Shown here one piece after another: positions 1 to 9,695 of a stretch of DNA of 43,229 nucleotides. The notes under the pieces were generated by a model. The model ran no database searches and was not told where the DNA came from. It saw only the letters and a list, made by a program, of their open reading frames with translations. A program made the translations under genes and the position numbers. Each line of letters begins with the position of its first letter. Positions within the stretch are counted from its first letter, which is position 1. Source of the stretch: Oscillospiraceae bacterium (GTDB lineage Bacteria > Bacillota > Clostridia > Oscillospirales > Ruminococcaceae). The stretch covers positions 1 to 43,229 of the forward strand of contig JAHHTS010000011.1 in the NCBI GenBank assembly GCA_020024475.1, written 5' to 3'.

Positions 1-377
1 ATAATACAACTATAAAATTTTTGTGTAAACATATTGAAAATTAATAATATAATTTTTGTTGAATAATCATAAAAATATTTACTAAAATTGTGTATTTTTG
101 TGTAAATATTGATTAAATCAAATTAAATATAAACACAATACTAAATATAGTTTATTTACATTAAAAAAATCTTATTTTGTTTGTTATTACATTAAAAATA
201 AACATTAAATAATGAAATAAAAATACAGCTTTCATATCTATTTTAATTATGTATACATAAAGCAGTGAAATATGTTGTTTAAATATTAACTTTTGGAATA
301 AGTTATTCTTTAAAGGCAATAATTTCTCCAAAGGAAGTGATAATATTACTGAAAAAAGATTAGTCATACTTTCTACA
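1..377. other. A+T-rich gene-free stretch
   Basis: No convincing gene, RNA or repeat array is seen. The sequence is very A+T-rich, with a loose direct repeat of TTTTTGTGTAAA at 18 and 95. The last ~90 bases (288-377) are open in the frame of the following penicillin-binding protein gene and probably include its true N-terminus. Confidence 0.5.
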
Positions 378-1985
378 ATGTTTATATGGTTTGCTTTTTT
401 TGTTCAATTAAAAATGACATGGATAATGTGTGGTGACTATTACAAAGCAGCTGAAAAACAGACGGTAAGATCGGTGGATATTTCTACTGGTCGAGCAGAT
501 ATAGTAGATTGTAATCTTAAAAATATAACAGGGACAGAGAATCAGATAAAAGCTTTTATAACAAGTGAAACTGATTTACAAAAAGTTTTTGAGAGTATAA
601 GAGAGGAGGATAGAGAAAAATTTTATAAGCAAATACAAAAGGAAACAGCCGCTGTTGTGGATTTAGTAAGTCCAATTAATTCTGATATGATTTACATGAC
701 ATCAAAAAGATACTCTTCGTTAAATATGGCTCAGCACCTTATAGGATATTTAGATATAGATAATAACGGGCTAACTGGATTAGAGAGAGCATATAATAAA
801 GAACTTAAAGATAATGGTGAAAATATAAAAGTCAATTTTAATGTTAACGGTGCTGGTGATATATACGGGGATATTCATAATACAACTTCTGCACCAGAAA
901 AAGTGTTAAGCTTGACGATTGATAGTTCTTTGCAAAGAATTTGTGAAAAGGTTGCAAAAGAGAGCATACCGAATGGTAGCATAGTTGTACTAGAAAATAA
1001 AACAGGAAAAATAAGAGCGATGGCATCTACGCCAACTTATGATGCTAATAATGTTGTAGACTATCTTAATGCAGAAAATTCTCCACTACTTAATAAAGCT
1101 ATACAAAGTTATGAACCAGGTAGTGTAATTAAACCTTTATGGGCATCAACTTTTATTGAAAATGGACTCAGCAAAGATGAAACTTATTATTGTAAAGGAT
1201 ATACAACTGTTAATGGACACACTTACCATTGTGCTAATAATAGGGCACATGGTGAAGTCAATTTAGAAAAAGCGTTAGTAGTTTCGTGCAACTGTTTTTT
1301 TATAGACAGCTTTATAAAAGATAAAGGTTTTTATTTTTGTCAAATGGCCAATCAAGTTAATTTTGGAAAAGAACTTAAATTATGTGATGATTATTATACG
1401 TCGGCTGGCAATTTTCCTACTGCCAAACAGATGGAAAACTTTGGAGTTCAATCATCGACTTGTTTTGGACAAGGTAGTTTTCGTGTAACACCAATTCATA
1501 TTGCAGCATATATGGGCATGTTTGCAAATAATGGTATATATGTTTACCCACAAGTTGTTGAGGGTATATATAACCGGCAAACAAAAGAATGTGAAAGGAA
1601 AATATACAATTATAACGCTAAACGAGTTATAACTGAAAAAACTGCAAATTTAGTCAAAAATATGTTAGTAAATGTTGTAGAAGAAGGTGCACAAGGTCGT
1701 GCTTGTCCTGAGTATCTCTCAGCAGGAGGAAAGACTGGAACAGCACAAACAGGAAAAACAAAAGAAAATGGTGAAGAAATTTTTACAGCTTGGTTTTGTG
1801 GATTTTATCCCGCTAAAGAACCCAAATACACTATTTGTATAACCATGTGCGATGGCGGAGAATCCAGTGTAAGTGCTGCACCATTATTCAAAGAGATATG
1901 CGATATGATTTTTTATAGCGAATATGCCGTAAAAGAAAAAAATAATCCGCAAATAACAGTTGACAAAACAGATAAAAATAAGTAA
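378..1985 (+). CDS. class B penicillin-binding protein (transpeptidase)
   Basis: Cross-links peptidoglycan stem peptides on the outer face of the membrane. An N-terminal hydrophobic segment, a PBP-dimer-like region (about residues 40-160) and a C-terminal transpeptidase domain are visible. The three catalytic motifs are present: S249-V-I-K252 (SxxK, nucleophile Ser), S303-C-N305 (SxN) and K452-T-G (KTG). At 535 aa it resembles the FtsI/SpoVD group, but there are no PASTA domains and I cannot say division or sporulation. The ATG at 378 has no clear ribosome binding site. The frame is open back to 288, and residues K-R-L-V-I-L just upstream look like the basic start of the membrane anchor. An ATT codon at 345 sits 7 nt after AAAGGAAG (330-337) and may be the real start. 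Confidence 0.85.
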   Translation: MFIWFAFFVQLKMTWIMCGDYYKAAEKQTVRSVDISTGRADIVDCNLKNITGTENQIKAFITSETDLQKVFESIREEDREKFYKQIQKETAAVVDLVSPINSDMIYMTSKRYSSLNMAQHLIGYLDIDNNGLTGLERAYNKELKDNGENIKVNFNVNGAGDIYGDIHNTTSAPEKVLSLTIDSSLQRICEKVAKESIPNGSIVVLENKTGKIRAMASTPTYDANNVVDYLNAENSPLLNKAIQSYEPGSVIKPLWASTFIENGLSKDETYYCKGYTTVNGHTYHCANNRAHGEVNLEKALVVSCNCFFIDSFIKDKGFYFCQMANQVNFGKELKLCDDYYTSAGNFPTAKQMENFGVQSSTCFGQGSFRVTPIHIAAYMGMFANNGIYVYPQVVEGIYNRQTKECERKIYNYNAKRVITEKTANLVKNMLVNVVEEGAQGRACPEYLSAGGKTGTAQTGKTKENGEEIFTAWFCGFYPAKEPKYTICITMCDGGESSVSAAPLFKEICDMIFYSEYAVKEKNNPQITVDKTDKNK

Positions 1986-1988
1986 AAT
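1960..1988 (+). promoter_or_regulatory. promoter of the alaS T-box transcript
   Basis: TTGACA at 1960-1965, a 17-nt spacer and TAAAAT at 1983-1988. It overlaps the end of the penicillin-binding protein gene and lies about 45 nt before the T-box leader. Confidence 0.6.
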
Positions 1989-2035
1989 ATTTGTATGTTA
2001 TGAATACTAATAAGCCATAGAAGGGAATATGGATA

Positions 2036-2236
2036 TAATCTTTTAACAGAGAGAAGTCGGTAGGTGCAAGATTTTTAAAAGATGTATTCAAAGCCACCCT
2101 TTTGCTGCTGACGAAATGAGTCAGACGTATATGCGGCGTTAACGCATATAAAGAGATGCGGTTTTCTCGCATAATTTGGGTGGTACCACGGTGTTTAGTC
2201 GTCCCATAGGAATTTGTTCCTATGGGATTTTTTTAT
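2036..2236 (+). promoter_or_regulatory. T-box leader upstream of alaS
   Basis: A leader that senses uncharged tRNA, here presumably tRNA-Ala, and lets transcription continue into alaS when alanine charging is low. Visible: an AGAGAG start near 2047, a GGTAGGTG stem I region near 2060, the T-box signature TGGGTGGTACCACG (2177-2190) that pairs with the tRNA acceptor end, and an intrinsic terminator with CCCATAGG/CCTATGGG arms (2203-2226) followed by T7. GCT triplets near 2105 are candidate specifiers, but I could not fix the specifier loop; the alanine call rests on the downstream gene. Confidence 0.9.
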
Positions 2237-2275
2237 TTTCATACAAATATGTAAATTAATTTAGAGGTGAATATT

Positions 2276-4945
2276 ATGGAATGGACTTCACTTAATGACT
2301 TGCGCGAAAAGTTCTTGTCATTTTACCAATCAAAAAATCATAATCGTTTGGGTTCCTTCCCATTGATTCCGCAGGATGATAATAGCTTGTTGCTCATAAA
2401 TTCAGGTATGGCACCATTAAAAAAATATTTTATGGGACAGGCAACAATGCCTGGTAACCGTGCTACAACATGTCAGAAATGTATAAGAACTCCTGATATT
2501 GAACGCGTGGGTATAACCGCTCGTCATGGTACATTCTTTGAAATGCTTGGCAATTTCTCTTTTGCTGATTACTTCAAAGAAGAAGCTACAACATGGGCAT
2601 GGGAATTCCTTACAGAAGTATTGGAAATTCCAAAAGACTTGCTGTATGTTACAGTTTATGAAGACGATGACGAGGCATGGGATATTTGGGTAAACAATAG
2701 AGGTGTAGATCCTAGTCATATGAAACGAATGGGTAAGGAAGATAACTTCTGGGAAATTGGCTCAGGCCCATGTGGTCCATGTTCTGAAATTTATTTCGAC
2801 CGTGGCGAAAAATATGGCTGCGGTAAACCAACATGTGGTGTTGGCTGTGATTGTGATAGATATATTGAAATTTGGAACCTTGTTTTCACACAGTTTGTAT
2901 CAGACGGCAAAGGCCATTACGAAAAAATGAAAAAAGGCAATATCGATACAGGCATGGGTCTTGAAAGACTGGCTTGTATTATGCAGGGTGTTGACAATAT
3001 GTTTGAAGTTGACAGTATTGCAAATGTTATCAAAGAAGTTGAAAAAATCTCCGGTGTAAAATACAAAGAAGATCCTAAAACTGATATTTCAGTACGTGTT
3101 ATTACTGACCATGTAAGAAGTACAGTATTTATGATTTCTGACGGTGTTGTACCAAGTAATGAAGGCAGAGGGTATGTTCTTCGCCGTTTGTTACGTCGTG
3201 CAGCACGTCATGGTAGAATGATTGGTATCGAAGGTATGTTTTTAAATGAACTTTGCGATACAGTTATTGAAGAAAGCAAATCAGCTTATCCAGAACTTGA
3301 AGAAAATAAGGATTACATCAAGAAAGTTATTCTCACAGAAGAAGAACGCTTTAATAAAACTATCGATCAGGGGATGTCAATTCTTTCAGGACTTATTGAT
3401 AACATCGAAAAAACAGCAACAGATGTTAAAGATAAAATTCTTTCTGGTCTTGAAGCATTTAAACTTAATGATACGTTCGGTTTTCCGTTTGACCTTACAA
3501 AAGAAATTCTTGAAGAACATGGTATCGGAATTGATGAAGAAGGTTTCCGTGCTCGTCTTAAAGAACAGGCAGATAGAGCAAGAGAAGCACGCAAAAAGAA
3601 CAATAATGTTAGTTGGGCTGACGACCTTTTCCAAACACTCAATGTTGATGCAACAGAATTTTTAGGCTATGAAGAGTTAATAACAGAAGGTAAAGTTTTG
3701 GCTATGGCTTACAACAATGAATTTGTTGATGCTGTTTCATTTGAAGAAGAAGCAACAGAAGATCAAACTGTTCTTGTTGTTATGGATAAAACACCTTTCT
3801 ATGCAGAAGCAGGTGGACAGGTAGCTGATAATGGCACAATTGAAACACAGATGGGCATACTCGATGTAGTTGATTGTAAAAAGACACATAAAGGCATTTA
3901 TGTTCATACTTGTGTTGTTGCTAAAGGATTTATAAAAGTTGGCGAAACTGTTACAGCTAAAGTGAATGCGGAAAAAAGAAGACGTACAGAAGCAAACCAT
4001 TCAGTAGCTCATCTTCTCCAGGCAGCACTTAGAGAAGTTCTTGGTACTCATGTTCATCAGTCAGGTTCTTATGTTGATAGTGAAAGATGTCGTTTTGACT
4101 TTACACATTTCAGCGCAGTAAAGCCAGAAGAACTAGAAAAAATTGAAAACCTTGTAAATGGTGCAATCGCTAATGCACTTACAGTTACAACAGAAGTAAA
4201 GTCACTTGATGAAGCTAAAAAAGAAGGTGCAACAGCGCTCTTTGGTGAAAAATATGGTGATGAAGTAAGAGTTGTAAAAATGGGAGAATTCTCATTAGAG
4301 CTTTGCGGAGGTACACATGTATCCAATACAGCAAAAATTGGCTTGTTTAAGATCGTTTCTGAGTCAAGCGTTGCCGCAGGTGTAAGAAGAATCGAAGCAG
4401 TTACAGGACTTGGTGTTCTTGGACTTTTGAAAGAAAAGCAAGAACTTATTGATGCAACTGCGAAAGGTCTTAAAATCAACAACAGTAATGATATAGCAGT
4501 TAAAGCAATACAAGCAACAGATGAAATAAAAACATTGCAGAAAGAGAATGAGACTCTTCGTGCGGAAATTGCTCAGAGCAGAGTATCAGCTTTGAACGAA
4601 AAAGCAGTAGATGTTGAAGGTATAAAAGTATTTACAGCATATTTTGCTGGTACTGGTTCAGATGCGCTTCGTCAGATGTGTTTTGAAATTAAAGAAAACA
4701 CTGAAAATGCTGTTGCAGTTATATGTGGCGAACAGAATGGAAAGGTTACAATTGCAACAGGCTGTGGCAAAATAGCAATATCTAATGGCGTAAAAGCAGG
4801 AGCTCTCGCTAAAGAAGTTTCAGCAGTAACAGGTGGTAGCGGCGGTGGTAAACCAGACTTCGCTATGGCTGGTGTTAAAGATACAACTAAAGTTGATGAA
4901 GCACTTTCAAAGGTTGTAGAATTTGTTAAATCAATGATTAAATAA
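2276..4945 (+). CDS. alaS: alanyl-tRNA synthetase
   Basis: Charges tRNA-Ala with alanine in the cytoplasm. The 889-aa product has the class II catalytic core (about residues 1-240), the tRNA-recognition region, an editing domain with Zn ligands in HSVAHLL and CGGTHV, and the C-terminal oligomerisation/C-Ala domain ending in a GGSGGGKPDFAMAG motif. Length is normal for bacterial AlaRS. ATG at 2276 is chosen over an in-frame GTG at 2267 because AGAGGTG (2262-2268) is then at normal distance. Expression is controlled by the T-box leader just upstream. The enzyme should recognise the G3-U pair kept in the tmRNA encoded further downstream. Confidence 0.98.
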   Translation: MEWTSLNDLREKFLSFYQSKNHNRLGSFPLIPQDDNSLLLINSGMAPLKKYFMGQATMPGNRATTCQKCIRTPDIERVGITARHGTFFEMLGNFSFADYFKEEATTWAWEFLTEVLEIPKDLLYVTVYEDDDEAWDIWVNNRGVDPSHMKRMGKEDNFWEIGSGPCGPCSEIYFDRGEKYGCGKPTCGVGCDCDRYIEIWNLVFTQFVSDGKGHYEKMKKGNIDTGMGLERLACIMQGVDNMFEVDSIANVIKEVEKISGVKYKEDPKTDISVRVITDHVRSTVFMISDGVVPSNEGRGYVLRRLLRRAARHGRMIGIEGMFLNELCDTVIEESKSAYPELEENKDYIKKVILTEEERFNKTIDQGMSILSGLIDNIEKTATDVKDKILSGLEAFKLNDTFGFPFDLTKEILEEHGIGIDEEGFRARLKEQADRAREARKKNNNVSWADDLFQTLNVDATEFLGYEELITEGKVLAMAYNNEFVDAVSFEEEATEDQTVLVVMDKTPFYAEAGGQVADNGTIETQMGILDVVDCKKTHKGIYVHTCVVAKGFIKVGETVTAKVNAEKRRRTEANHSVAHLLQAALREVLGTHVHQSGSYVDSERCRFDFTHFSAVKPEELEKIENLVNGAIANALTVTTEVKSLDEAKKEGATALFGEKYGDEVRVVKMGEFSLELCGGTHVSNTAKIGLFKIVSESSVAAGVRRIEAVTGLGVLGLLKEKQELIDATAKGLKINNSNDIAVKAIQATDEIKTLQKENETLRAEIAQSRVSALNEKAVDVEGIKVFTAYFAGTGSDALRQMCFEIKENTENAVAVICGEQNGKVTIATGCGKIAISNGVKAGALAKEVSAVTGGSGGGKPDFAMAGVKDTTKVDEALSKVVEFVKSMIK

Positions 4946-4952
4946 TAAATAA

Positions 4953-4970
4953 GCGGCGGTTAACCGCCGC
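4953..4970. other. 18-nt perfect palindrome between alaS and the HIT gene
   Basis: GCGGCGGTT/AACCGCCGC is a G+C-rich hairpin in very A+T-rich sequence. There is no U-tract behind it on the + strand, so it is more likely an mRNA-stability or partial-termination element than a full terminator. Confidence 0.5.
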
Positions 4971-4995
4971 AAAATATAAATAGGAGGTTTAGTTT

Positions 4996-5334
4996 ATGGA
5001 TTGCGTTTTTTGTGACATTGCAAAAGGAGAGATTCCTTCTACAAAAGTTTATGAGACTGATGATATTGTTGCGTTTAAAGATATTGATCCCCAGGCACCT
5101 TTTCATGTAGTTATAATTCCTAAACAACATATTCCAAGCCCTGCGCATATAACAAAAGAAAATTATGATATTGCGGGTAAAATGATTCTAGCAGCTTCTG
5201 AAATTGCTAAAATGGAAAAGTTAGATAAAGGCTATCGAATTGTTGCAAATTGTGGTGAAGACGGTGGCCAAACGGTTGGACACATACATTTTCACATGCT
5301 AGCACAAAGAAACCTTTCATGGCCTCCAGGTTGA
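4996..5334 (+). CDS. HIT-family nucleotide-binding protein (Hint/HinT-like)
   Basis: 112 aa, typical for a bacterial HIT protein. It starts with a C-x2-C pair (CVFC) and ends with the histidine-triad motif HIHFHML, the active site for nucleoside phosphoramidate or dinucleotide hydrolysis in this family. A good ribosome binding site (TAGGAGG, 4981-4987) precedes ATG. It lies between alaS and comEC; HIT proteins of the Hint type can hydrolyse aminoacyl-adenylates, so the neighbourhood is suggestive, but the physiological substrate is unknown. comEC starts only 4 nt after the stop. Confidence 0.93.
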   Translation: MDCVFCDIAKGEIPSTKVYETDDIVAFKDIDPQAPFHVVIIPKQHIPSPAHITKENYDIAGKMILAASEIAKMEKLDKGYRIVANCGEDGGQTVGHIHFHMLAQRNLSWPPG

Positions 5335-5338
5335 TTGT

Positions 5339-7393
5339 ATGAAGGTGAAAAGATTTCTTGCGGTAGTGTCTTTTTCAATACTTATAAGTTTATATATCGT
5401 ACTTTCAATGCCAAGGAACATTTTTAATGTGTCTTTGGCATTGTTTGCTATTTTTATAATAATTCATCGCTCTACCGTGAATAGATATACTTGTGAAATG
5501 ATAGTATCATTTATATCTATTATAATTGCTATTTCTTACTTAAATATTTATAATTTTCATTTGTCAAATAAAATATCTCAATTTGATAATTTAGACAACA
5601 TTGTTCGGACTGGTGTAGTTACGGATAAAAAGCAACAATCTTCACCTATACAATATACAATAAAAATTAAAACAATAGATGATAACAAAACTAATAATTT
5701 TTCGGTTGTTATAACTACTGATGACGTTTTGAAAGTTGGAGATTATGTAACATTAACGGGTAAGTATAAAAGCTTTATGAATAATAATAACAGAAATTAT
5801 TATTATTCAAAAGCTATATTTGGAAAATTTTCTTGTGATAATATAGAGTTGGAGAATTCTACAACTAATATAAATAATATTATTGGTGAATTTAAACGCA
5901 ATATATTAAGCAAAATACGAAAAATATATAATTTTAATTATGTTCCAGTGGTTGCAGCTATGAGCATAGGTGATAAAAGTTTAGTAAATAGCGATACAGT
6001 AAACCAATTTAATTTTACAGGTATATCACACACACTTGTTGTATCCGGACTACATGTTGGTATTATAGCATCTGCTATATCAATAATTTTGTCGCTAATT
6101 CCGATCAAAAAGACATATAAAAACATTGTTACTTCTATTATAGTTTTTATGTTTATGTTGTTAGTTGGTTTCACGTCTTCTATAATAAGAGCTGGTATTA
6201 TTTACATAACTATACTTATTGGTCGAAGTTGTGTTTTAGAAATAGATAATTTCACAACAATGGCAATAATTATAATTATAACTATTATTATGAATCCATA
6301 TAGCGCTGTAAATGCTAGTTTACTGCTTTCATATAGCGCATATTTTGGCGTAATTTATCGGCTTAAAATTATTGACAAAAAAGAATATGGATACATAACT
6401 GGCACATTGCTTATATCATTTATGGCGGTTGTTTTTACATTGCCTATAATGACAATGCTTGGAATGAAGATAACATTATTTTCTCCAATATTTAATTTTT
6501 TTATAGCTCCTATTATATCAATAATTTGTGTACTATCTTTTTTTACACCATTGTTGTCGTTTATACCAGGAATTAGCATTTTGACAAATTTGGTGCTAGT
6601 GCCTTTGAATGAATTTTGTATTTTTATTTTATTGAATTTTACAGAATTTATAAGTAAAAATTTTGAATTTGCGCTTATAGATATAAGTCAAGAAAATATA
6701 AAATTTATGATATGGATTGTTTTGGTTTGTTGTGCTATTGCGGCTGTACAATTTTCAAACAAGAAAATATCTGCATTTTTTATTGTTTTAGTTCCTTTAG
6801 CGTCTTTTTTATGCTATAATTATATAGATAAAGATATTATTACAGTTAAGGCTTTTGCCAATGGCAGAGAGCCGTCGTTTGAGATATCTTATAATAAAGA
6901 TAATTATCTTATTTTATCAGGGAATATAAATGAAAAAAGAATATCAAGCATTGTCCAAAAATACGATATTTCAAACTTTACACAGATTATTTTATGTTGC
7001 AGAGAAGAGCAAGATACATCATATTTAGCTCAATATAGTGACGAAATAATAAGTTTGGATTCTACTGATATGTTTTTAAATGATATTTTGCAATTAAGAT
7101 CAAATATTGAAGAAACAAGCAGTAAATATACTATAAATATTGAAAATGTTAACATTTCATTTAGCTATGGAGATGCTGAAATAGATAATTCTGATTTTTA
7201 CTTCATGGGATTAGATAAGCCAGTAAAAACAGAAAGTAAAAATAATTATTATTTCTATAGCAGATACAATGATAATGAAAAAACACATAAATATTCAAAT
7301 ATGGTTGAATTATACGATGTATTTACTATAAAAATAAAAAATGGAGAATATCATATTATAAAGGATGTGAAAAATTTTGGCTATCAGTTATAA
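5339..7393 (+). CDS. comEC: ComEC/Rec2-family DNA uptake channel protein
   Basis: Predicted multi-pass membrane protein of 684 aa. An N-terminal pair of membrane segments is followed by an OB-like region (about 80-150), then the competence core with the signature GISHTLVVSGLHVG and about ten hydrophobic segments. In transformable bacteria ComEC conducts single-stranded DNA inwards. The C-terminal ~170 residues, where a metallo-beta-lactamase domain normally sits, contain no HxHxDH motif, so any nuclease activity there is doubtful. No other competence genes are in the window. Its 3' end overlaps holA by 17 nt, suggesting translational coupling. Confidence 0.88.
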   Translation: MKVKRFLAVVSFSILISLYIVLSMPRNIFNVSLALFAIFIIIHRSTVNRYTCEMIVSFISIIIAISYLNIYNFHLSNKISQFDNLDNIVRTGVVTDKKQQSSPIQYTIKIKTIDDNKTNNFSVVITTDDVLKVGDYVTLTGKYKSFMNNNNRNYYYSKAIFGKFSCDNIELENSTTNINNIIGEFKRNILSKIRKIYNFNYVPVVAAMSIGDKSLVNSDTVNQFNFTGISHTLVVSGLHVGIIASAISIILSLIPIKKTYKNIVTSIIVFMFMLLVGFTSSIIRAGIIYITILIGRSCVLEIDNFTTMAIIIIITIIMNPYSAVNASLLLSYSAYFGVIYRLKIIDKKEYGYITGTLLISFMAVVFTLPIMTMLGMKITLFSPIFNFFIAPIISIICVLSFFTPLLSFIPGISILTNLVLVPLNEFCIFILLNFTEFISKNFEFALIDISQENIKFMIWIVLVCCAIAAVQFSNKKISAFFIVLVPLASFLCYNYIDKDIITVKAFANGREPSFEISYNKDNYLILSGNINEKRISSIVQKYDISNFTQIILCCREEQDTSYLAQYSDEIISLDSTDMFLNDILQLRSNIEETSSKYTINIENVNISFSYGDAEIDNSDFYFMGLDKPVKTESKNNYYFYSRYNDNEKTHKYSNMVELYDVFTIKIKNGEYHIIKDVKNFGYQL

Positions 7394-8393
7394 AATTACA
7401 GATAAAGAACTAAAACAACTTTGGTTTGTTTTATCTAAAGATTCATTTATTTGTAATGAAAATCAGCGTATAATCGAAAATATATGTAAAAAAAATGGGA
7501 TAGACCAAGATAGTATTTCATATTTCCCAGTAAATAAAATAGATTGGCAAGAGGTTTTTGATTTAGTTCAGACACCAAGCTTTTTTGGAGAAAGACTTAT
7601 AGTAATCAAAGACGCAGATGTTACATCTTTGTCGGATGGCGATATAGATAATCTTTCAAAACTTATGGAAGAATGTTATGGAAATAGATTAGCCATTATT
7701 CTTACATATGGTGATGACAAAAAAATAAAATTAAAAAAATATGAGAAACTTTTTGCAGTTGCTAAAAAACATGGAATGTTTCATTTTGTCTCTGAAATTG
7801 ATGAAAAATATCTTGAAGAAATGATAATTTCTCATGCTAAGAAGCAGGGAACAGAGCTTTCTAAAAAAGTTTCAAGAAACATAGTAGAAAATATAGGTCA
7901 AGATGTTGGATTAATAATCAATGAAATTGATAAATATTGTGCAGCCAGTGGATATACTGAGATAACACAAGAAATTGTTGATAAAATAGGTATTAAAACT
8001 GTTGAAGCGTCAGTATTTGATATAATAGATTTAATTTGTAAAAAAAAGCCTATAAAAGCTATTGAAAAATTAAATAATCTTTTTGAACTTAAAACAGATG
8101 AACTTTCAATTTTAGGTGCTATGACATCTAGTTTTGTTGATATGCATCGTTGTAAGTTGGCGCAACTTCAAAGAAAAGATTATAATCAGGTACAAAAAGA
8201 CTTTGAAAAAAGTGCAAATGTTTATAGATACAAAAAAGCAATGAGTAACGCTCAAAATTTTTCTTTAATAGCGTTAGAAGAAATATTAAAACTTTTACTC
8301 AAAACAGATATTATGGCAAAAAGTGGTACTAGTGACAAAAAACAATTGCTTTATGTGTTAACTACACAAATAATATCGAAAGGTGTGCGTTAA
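7377..8393 (+). CDS. holA: DNA polymerase III delta subunit
   Basis: Opens the sliding clamp in the clamp loader. The 338-aa length is usual for HolA. Recognisable features are the N-terminal half resembling the ATPase fold without catalytic motifs (FFGERLIVIKDAD), the central ISHAKKQG / INEIDKY region and the all-helical C-terminal collar domain. The start is TTG at 7377, inside the end of comEC, with AAGGATG about 8 nt upstream. Its stop shares one base with the next start (TAATG), so the genes are coupled. Confidence 0.9.
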   Translation: MAISYKITDKELKQLWFVLSKDSFICNENQRIIENICKKNGIDQDSISYFPVNKIDWQEVFDLVQTPSFFGERLIVIKDADVTSLSDGDIDNLSKLMEECYGNRLAIILTYGDDKKIKLKKYEKLFAVAKKHGMFHFVSEIDEKYLEEMIISHAKKQGTELSKKVSRNIVENIGQDVGLIINEIDKYCAASGYTEITQEIVDKIGIKTVEASVFDIIDLICKKKPIKAIEKLNNLFELKTDELSILGAMTSSFVDMHRCKLAQLQRKDYNQVQKDFEKSANVYRYKKAMSNAQNFSLIALEEILKLLLKTDIMAKSGTSDKKQLLYVLTTQIISKGVR

Positions 8394-9679
8394 TGGAGAA
8401 AATCAAAGTGAGCCAAGTAGTTGTGGTTGAAGGAAAGTACGATGCTATAAAACTTGATAGTATTGTTGATGGATTAATTATACCTGTAAATGGTTTTTCA
8501 GTTTTCTCGGATACGGAAAAGAAAACTTTACTGAAACAATTAGGAAGCAAAAACGGTATAATTTTAGTTACTGACTCCGACACAGCAGGTTTTAAGATAC
8601 GAAATTATATAAAAAATATCTGTAAAGACAGCGAAATAATCAATGTTTATATACCTCCAGTAGAGGGTAAAGAAAAACGAAAAGTACGACCTTCAAAAGA
8701 GGGACTTTTAGGTGTTGAAGGTATAGATAGAGATACACTTATAAAATGTTTGGAAGAAGCTGGGGTTAATAGGTCACTTGAAAGTGTCAATAAAGACAAT
8801 ATGACATATACAGATTTGTTCGAACTTGGCCTTTCTGGAACAAGCAATTCCTCAATTAACCGTTTAATATTAGCTAAAAAGCTCAATATACCTACAAAAC
8901 TATCTAAAAAAGCTTTATTGGAGGTTTTAAATAGAATGTGTACTAAACAACAAATAAAAGATATTTTGTCGGAAAAACCAGTTATTTTTTGGGATTTCCA
9001 TGGGACACTTACAAAACCAGATAATCAATGGATAGATTCAGCTATTCAGCTGTGCAATACTCATTTTCCAGAGTTAAGAATACCTGAAAGTGTTATTAGA
9101 AAAAATCTTGGTGGCAAATGCCTTCCCTGGTGGACATACCCGGATAGGGATACAAGACATTTAATGGAAAACGATGGTTGGTGGAAAAGCTGCGAAGATG
9201 AATTTTCAAAAATGTTTGTAAATTGCGGATTAACTGAATCACAAGCAAAGGAAATTTCACCCCTTATAAGAACTTATGTGATTAATATAAAAAACCATAG
9301 ACTTCATGATGATGTTTTATCAACATTAAAAGAACTTAAATCTAAAGGTTATAAGAGTTATATTCTTTCTAATAATTTTCCAGAATTGCCACAGATGGTG
9401 AAAGATATGGGGCTAGGAGAATATTTTGATGGATGTGTTGTATCGGCTTTGGTTGGATTTGATAAACCACGCAAAGAGATTTTTGATTATGCAAAGAAAA
9501 TAGCCGGAAATCCGTTAAGATGTGTAATGATTGGCGATAACCCTATTGATGATATGAAAGGCGCCAAAGATGCGGGATTTGAAACAATATTAGTTAATGA
9601 TAGACACCCAGACTACAATGGATATTATTGTGATTATATTTGTAAAACAGTTTCTGATGTTTTAAATGTGTTTTTGTGA
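8393..9679 (+). CDS. fusion of RNase M5-like Toprim domain and HAD-family hydrolase
   Basis: 428 aa with two unrelated halves. Residues 1-185 resemble RNase M5 (RnmV, 5S rRNA maturation): Toprim glutamate in VVEGKYD (E13), DSD (D61, D63), and the family's PSKEGLLGVEG stretch. Residues 195-428 form a HAD hydrolase: motif I DFHGT (D201; the usual second Asp is His203), ILSNN (motif II), FDKPRKEIF (motif III Lys) and GDNPIDD (motif IV). RNase M5 is normally about 190 aa and stands alone. His203 takes the place of the general acid/base Asp, so ordinary phosphatase activity is uncertain. In Firmicutes rnmV often lies near ksgA; here it is between holA and an ECF transporter. Confidence 0.85.
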   Translation: MEKIKVSQVVVVEGKYDAIKLDSIVDGLIIPVNGFSVFSDTEKKTLLKQLGSKNGIILVTDSDTAGFKIRNYIKNICKDSEIINVYIPPVEGKEKRKVRPSKEGLLGVEGIDRDTLIKCLEEAGVNRSLESVNKDNMTYTDLFELGLSGTSNSSINRLILAKKLNIPTKLSKKALLEVLNRMCTKQQIKDILSEKPVIFWDFHGTLTKPDNQWIDSAIQLCNTHFPELRIPESVIRKNLGGKCLPWWTYPDRDTRHLMENDGWWKSCEDEFSKMFVNCGLTESQAKEISPLIRTYVINIKNHRLHDDVLSTLKELKSKGYKSYILSNNFPELPQMVKDMGLGEYFDGCVVSALVGFDKPRKEIFDYAKKIAGNPLRCVMIGDNPIDDMKGAKDAGFETILVNDRHPDYNGYYCDYICKTVSDVLNVFL

Positions 9680-9695
9680 TAAGGAGAATATATTA

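Noticed and set aside
161..367. Leftward open frame of 68 codons before the penicillin-binding protein gene
   Set aside because: It is low-complexity, has no ribosome binding site or family similarity, and overlaps the likely true start of the rightward gene.
2417..4482. Several long open frames on both strands within alaS
   Set aside because: They are shadows of a well-conserved alaS reading frame and have no translation signals.
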